Assembly: GCA_002358855.1 (NCBI GenBank)
Contig: DEPQ01000039.1
Span: 1-33,420, forward strand
DNA from: Bacteroidales bacterium UBA3388
Lineage (GTDB): Bacteria; Bacteroidota; Bacteroidia; Bacteroidales; P3
Length of the DNA: 33,420 nucleotides
Direction: 5' to 3'
Shown: positions 30,665 through 33,420 of the stretch, in pieces
How positions within the stretch are numbered: position 1 is the first letter of the stretch
Layout of the letters: every line of letters starts with the position of its first letter
Position numbers and translations under genes: made by a program
The notes under the pieces: generated by a model
The model's database searches: none
What the model was told of the DNA's origin: nothing
What the model saw: the letters and a program-made list of their open reading frames with translations, nothing else

Positions 30665-32229
30665 TATTGTTGTCCTCCTTTTCCTTTCATTAAGTCAATA
30701 AATGGATTGTAGTAGTGTTCCCCTTTTTCAAACACTCCTGCAAGTCCTTTTCCTCCGTCAAATGGACGTTTGATGTCTGCAAAGATTCCTTTTTCTAAGG
30801 CTTTGAATAGTCCTTCTTGTGTCATCTTTTCCAATAGTTCTATTGCATCGTCCAATACTTTCTTTGCTCTTGTTTGCATAATTCCGTCTTTTTTGAATTC
30901 TAAATCGTCTCCGATGTTTTTCATATTACGGAATATGTATTGTGCGTTTTCTATTGATAAATATCTATCTGACATAAATGGAGTGTGAATTGCTTCGGTC
31001 ATCATTCCTAATAATTGAAGACCTTGTCCTGTCCAAATAGCAATTTCATTAAATAATGCATCTTGAATATGTCCACGGAATATATTTCCTGTCATAAACT
31101 TTGTAGGTGGCATATATTTTAATGGAGCCTTAGGGAAGATTTCACGAATCATTTGTGCTTGTGCAAGCTCGTAAAGGAATCCATTTTCTAAATCTGGTGT
31201 CATTTCAAAAGCATGGCCTAATCCCATTTGTTCTTCTGGCAATCCTGCTGCGAAAGCTAATTGTTCGTTGATAAGGTCAGAAGCTAACACTGTGTGAGCT
31301 TGTTCAAAAGCATCAGCAGTTGTTAGATAGTTATCTTCTCCTGTGTTGATTATAACACCTGCAAAACCATTGATTACTCTTGAAAAATATTGGTCAATAA
31401 GAGTTCTTTGCATATTGATGTCACGGAATAAGATACCATAAAGTGCATCATTCAACATAACATCTAATCCTTCCAAAGCACCCATTACTGCAATTTCTGG
31501 CATACATAATCCTGAGCAATAGTTACATAAACGGATATAACGACCAACTTCTTCTCCTACTTCGTCCAATGCTTTACGCATTATACGGAAGTTTTCTTGT
31601 GTAGCAAAGGTTCCACCAAATCCTTCTGTTGTTGCACCATATGGAACATAGTCTAAAAGCGATTGTCCTGTTGTACGAATAACCGCAATTATATCTGCTC
31701 CTTGTCTTGCACCTGCTTGTGCTTGAATAACGTCTTCATAGATGTTTCCTGTTGCAACAATAATATATAGATATGGCTTTTGACCCTCTCCTATCGTTTC
31801 AATATAGTTTTCTCTACGTTTTCTATTAGCTTTAATTCTTTCCATAGATTGGTCGATGAATGGTTGCAAAGCCTCTTTTGCTTTTTCCATATCACCTTGT
31901 GGCAAAGTTGCTAAATCCAACTCACCTTTTCCAACCAATTCTGCGATTTCATTTGGAGTCTTTCCTGTTTGCATAACAGCATTACCTAACACAGGTAAAA
32001 CACCATTTGAAAGCATTCCTTTTTCTTTTAAATAATCAACCAACACATTTGGCAAAGGAACACCACTTTCATCAATTCCATCAACACCCATCAAACGACA
32101 CAATGTTCTTTCGCAAGCAACGGTTGAATAACCATCAACAAAATCTTGCACTTGATCAGAAATAACCTTTGCAAGTTCTTTTGCGTGTGCTACTTTATTA
32201 AAATCTAAGCCTAATTTGCTTTTTTCCAT
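30664..32229 (-). CDS. kamD: Lysine 5,6-aminomutase, alpha subunit
   Basis: The protein has 521 aa, near the usual 515-520. The family is recognised from 'ACERTLCRLMGVDGIDESGVPL', 'QAGARQGADIIAVIRTTGQSLLDYVPYG', 'ATTEGFGGTF', 'NYCSGLCMPEIAVMGALEGLDVM' and 'NGFAGVIINTGEDNYL', all in the TIM-barrel that holds the adenosyl group, PLP and substrate. It works as the KamDE heterotetramer on beta-lysine. It follows the deoxyhypusine-synthase-like gene by 24 bp and overlaps kamE by one base. Confidence 0.97.
   Translation of the reverse strand: MEKSKLGLDFNKVAHAKELAKVISDQVQDFVDGYSTVACERTLCRLMGVDGIDESGVPLPNVLVDYLKEKGMLSNGVLPVLGNAVMQTGKTPNEIAELVGKGELDLATLPQGDMEKAKEALQPFIDQSMERIKANRKRRENYIETIGEGQKPYLYIIVATGNIYEDVIQAQAGARQGADIIAVIRTTGQSLLDYVPYGATTEGFGGTFATQENFRIMRKALDEVGEEVGRYIRLCNYCSGLCMPEIAVMGALEGLDVMLNDALYGILFRDINMQRTLIDQYFSRVINGFAGVIINTGEDNYLTTADAFEQAHTVLASDLINEQLAFAAGLPEEQMGLGHAFEMTPDLENGFLYELAQAQMIREIFPKAPLKYMPPTKFMTGNIFRGHIQDALFNEIAIWTGQGLQLLGMMTEAIHTPFMSDRYLSIENAQYIFRNMKNIGDDLEFKKDGIMQTRAKKVLDDAIELLEKMTQEGLFKALEKGIFADIKRPFDGGKGLAGVFEKGEHYYNPFIDLMKGKGGQQ
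30673..30680 (-). promoter_or_regulatory. Ribosome binding site of kamE within kamD
   Basis: On the minus strand AAGGAGGA, 8 bp before the kamE ATG, in the last codons of kamD (Gly-Gly pair). It supports the chosen kamE start. Confidence 0.6.
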
Positions 32230-32253
32230 ATTGCGTTAAAGTATTTTTATCAA

Positions 32254-33270
32254 TTAAAACATTTTAGCATAATTCTTTGCTTCTCTTTTTTGCCAATCAC
32301 CCTTGTGATAAACATACGAAGCAATCAAAGGAACAACAGTTGTAGCCTCAGCATAAACCATTTGTTCAAAAGTAGTATCTACCTTACCCCATGAGCAAGC
32401 CTCTTTCAAAGTAGAAGAAGAGCAAGCACCATCTCTTACATCAGCAACAGTGATTTGAACAGCATACTTGTGCATATCAACATCTTTTCCTAACACCTCT
32501 GCACACACAACAGTATCTTGTGCAAAGTTTTTAGGAACACCACCACCTACCATAAACAAACCTGTTGTACCAGCTTTGATTTTTATTTGAGTAAGTTCCA
32601 AAAAGTCTTTTACGCTATCGATTGACAAGTGTTTTTCAGGATTTGCAACTTGGTGCATAACCAATCCAAAACCAGCAGAGCAGTCAGAGAAAGCAGGAAC
32701 AAAGATTGGAACATTATTTTCATAACAAGTTTGAATCAAACTATCTTTTTTCTTAGCATTACCTTCTGATAACCATTTACCAAGTTCCCAAATAAACTCT
32801 CTTGACGAATAAGGACGAGGCTCCAATGAATCAGCAATCATTTTAATAGTAGCATCGCAATTTTGAAGTTCTTCCTCATCAATGTAAGTATCATAGATTC
32901 TATCAACATAATTACTTCTCAAATACTTATCATCAATAAAAGGAGTTCCTTTATAATGTTTGAAACCTAAAGCTTCAAAGAAATCCATATCAATTATAGA
33001 AGCACCTGTTGAAACAATGCAATCTACCATTTTATTTTTCACCATATCAACATAAACTTGCATACAACCAGCAGCAGAAGTACTACCAGCAAGAGTCAAT
33101 ATAACAGAACAATCCTTATCGTTCATCATTCTTTGAAAAATATCAGCAGCATTAGCAGTATCTCTTGAAGAGAAACTCATATCACGCATTGCATCAATAA
33201 TTTGTGTAGAATCAATTTGCTTAATATCTACATGCTTTACAACTTCTTTCAATAAATCCTTTTTTTCCAT
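32254..33270 (-). CDS. Deoxyhypusine-synthase-family protein
   Basis: The protein has 338 aa. DHS-fold features: 'TLAGSTSAAGCMQ' (about 59-71), 'VDCIVSTGASIIDMD' (82-96), 'IFVPAFSDCSAGFGL' (189-203), 'MVGGGVPKNF' (240-249) and the catalytic-lysine motif 'EACSWGKVD' with K296 matching the reactive Lys of eukaryotic DHS. Bacteria have no eIF5A, so it probably acts on free polyamines (homospermidine- or spermidine-forming) or an unknown amine. It is the first gene of the unit leading into kamD, with its own promoter. Whether it touches lysine-derived amines is open. Start ATG 33270. Confidence 0.88.
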   Translation of the reverse strand: MEKKDLLKEVVKHVDIKQIDSTQIIDAMRDMSFSSRDTANAADIFQRMMNDKDCSVILTLAGSTSAAGCMQVYVDMVKNKMVDCIVSTGASIIDMDFFEALGFKHYKGTPFIDDKYLRSNYVDRIYDTYIDEEELQNCDATIKMIADSLEPRPYSSREFIWELGKWLSEGNAKKKDSLIQTCYENNVPIFVPAFSDCSAGFGLVMHQVANPEKHLSIDSVKDFLELTQIKIKAGTTGLFMVGGGVPKNFAQDTVVCAEVLGKDVDMHKYAVQITVADVRDGACSSSTLKEACSWGKVDTTFEQMVYAEATTVVPLIASYVYHKGDWQKREAKNYAKMF

Positions 33271-33308
33271 ATCTTAATATTTTTTTATTATTTGCTTAGT
33301 TTAAACTG

Positions 33309-33339
33309 CAAAAATAGTAAAAATTCGTGCAATTCCAAA
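33309..33339 (-). promoter_or_regulatory. Promoter of the DHS-like/kamDE unit
   Basis: On the minus strand TTTG (33339-33336), exactly 19 bp, TATTTTTG (33316-33309), 38 bp upstream of the ATG. A full consensus match. Confidence 0.78.
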
Positions 33340-33357
33340 GAAAAATTTTCAGAATTG

Positions 33358-33388
33358 TTTGTCAGAACAAAAAAATGCCGTATCTTTG
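33358..33388 (+). promoter_or_regulatory. Promoter of tRNA-Ser
   Basis: TTTG (33358-33361), 19 bp, TATCTTTG (33381-33388), with the tRNA starting 5 bp after the box. It faces away from the DHS-like promoter, 18 bp apart. Confidence 0.78.
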
Positions 33389-33393
33389 CAAAC

Positions 33394-33420
33394 GGAAAGT
33401 TGGCAGAGTGGTCGAATGCG
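33394..33420 (+). tRNA. tRNA-Ser, 5' part, cut by the window edge
   Basis: GGAAAGTTGGCAGAGTGGTC, continuing to the edge, is the acceptor 5' strand and D-arm of a class II tRNA, most like tRNA-Ser. The anticodon lies beyond the window, so the isoacceptor cannot be given. Confidence 0.8.

Overview
The window is AT-rich DNA from a member of the Bacteroidota, probably an amino-acid-fermenting anaerobe of the Bacteroidales. Four things point there. Promoters have the Bacteroidota form, TTTG or TTG, about 19 bp, then TAnnTTTG. A cell-surface protein carries a C-terminal type IX secretion sorting domain. There is a TonB-dependent receptor with a carboxypeptidase-regulatory-like N-terminus. There is also a HU-like plus 'smalltalk' gene pair and a large lysine-fermentation locus. 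The species cannot be named from this sequence alone.

Layout. 0-4.2 kb: a BspA-type leucine-rich-repeat surface protein (-), tRNA-Leu(GAG), a YrdC/YciO-family protein translationally coupled to a secreted TPR protein (+). 4.2-14.0 kb: one long minus-strand run with very short gaps, read pgk, SDR oxidoreductase, meaB, META lipoprotein, priA, secreted hypothetical, TonB receptor, His-rich HMA-like protein. 14.0-15.8 kb: corA, tRNA-Arg(CCG) and a CPBP membrane protease on the plus strand.

15.8-23.2 kb is accessory. First comes a two-gene ATPase + HNH nuclease cassette of Septu (PtuAB) type. It lies exactly between two 44-bp imperfect direct repeats (34 bp identical) that duplicate the 3' end of the CPBP gene and its terminator, like attL/attR, but no integrase is present. 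Next is a replication-like module: HU-like DNA-binding protein, smalltalk protein, an archaeo-eukaryotic-type primase fused to a Twinkle-like helicase, an almost pure A/T tract, three tandem 21-bp iterons with internal dyad symmetry, two small overlapping helix-turn-helix genes and a divergent unknown 200-aa gene. Last is a YhcG/DUF1016 PDDEXK nuclease with its own promoter.

23.3-33.3 kb holds much of the lysine fermentation pathway on the minus strand: a deoxyhypusine-synthase-like gene, kamD, kamE and a CoA-transferase beta subunit form one unit; kdd, kamA, kamB and kamC form a second. KamA makes beta-lysine, KamDE converts it to 3,5-diaminohexanoate and Kdd oxidises that. The cleavage enzyme (kce), the ammonia lyase (kal) and the CoA-transferase alpha subunit are not in the window. 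A class II Fic gene on the opposite strand sits between the two units. The right edge cuts a tRNA-Ser.

The most unusual signals are the iteron/AT-tract/primase-helicase arrangement (a candidate replication origin) and the integrase-less defence cassette bounded by att-like repeats.
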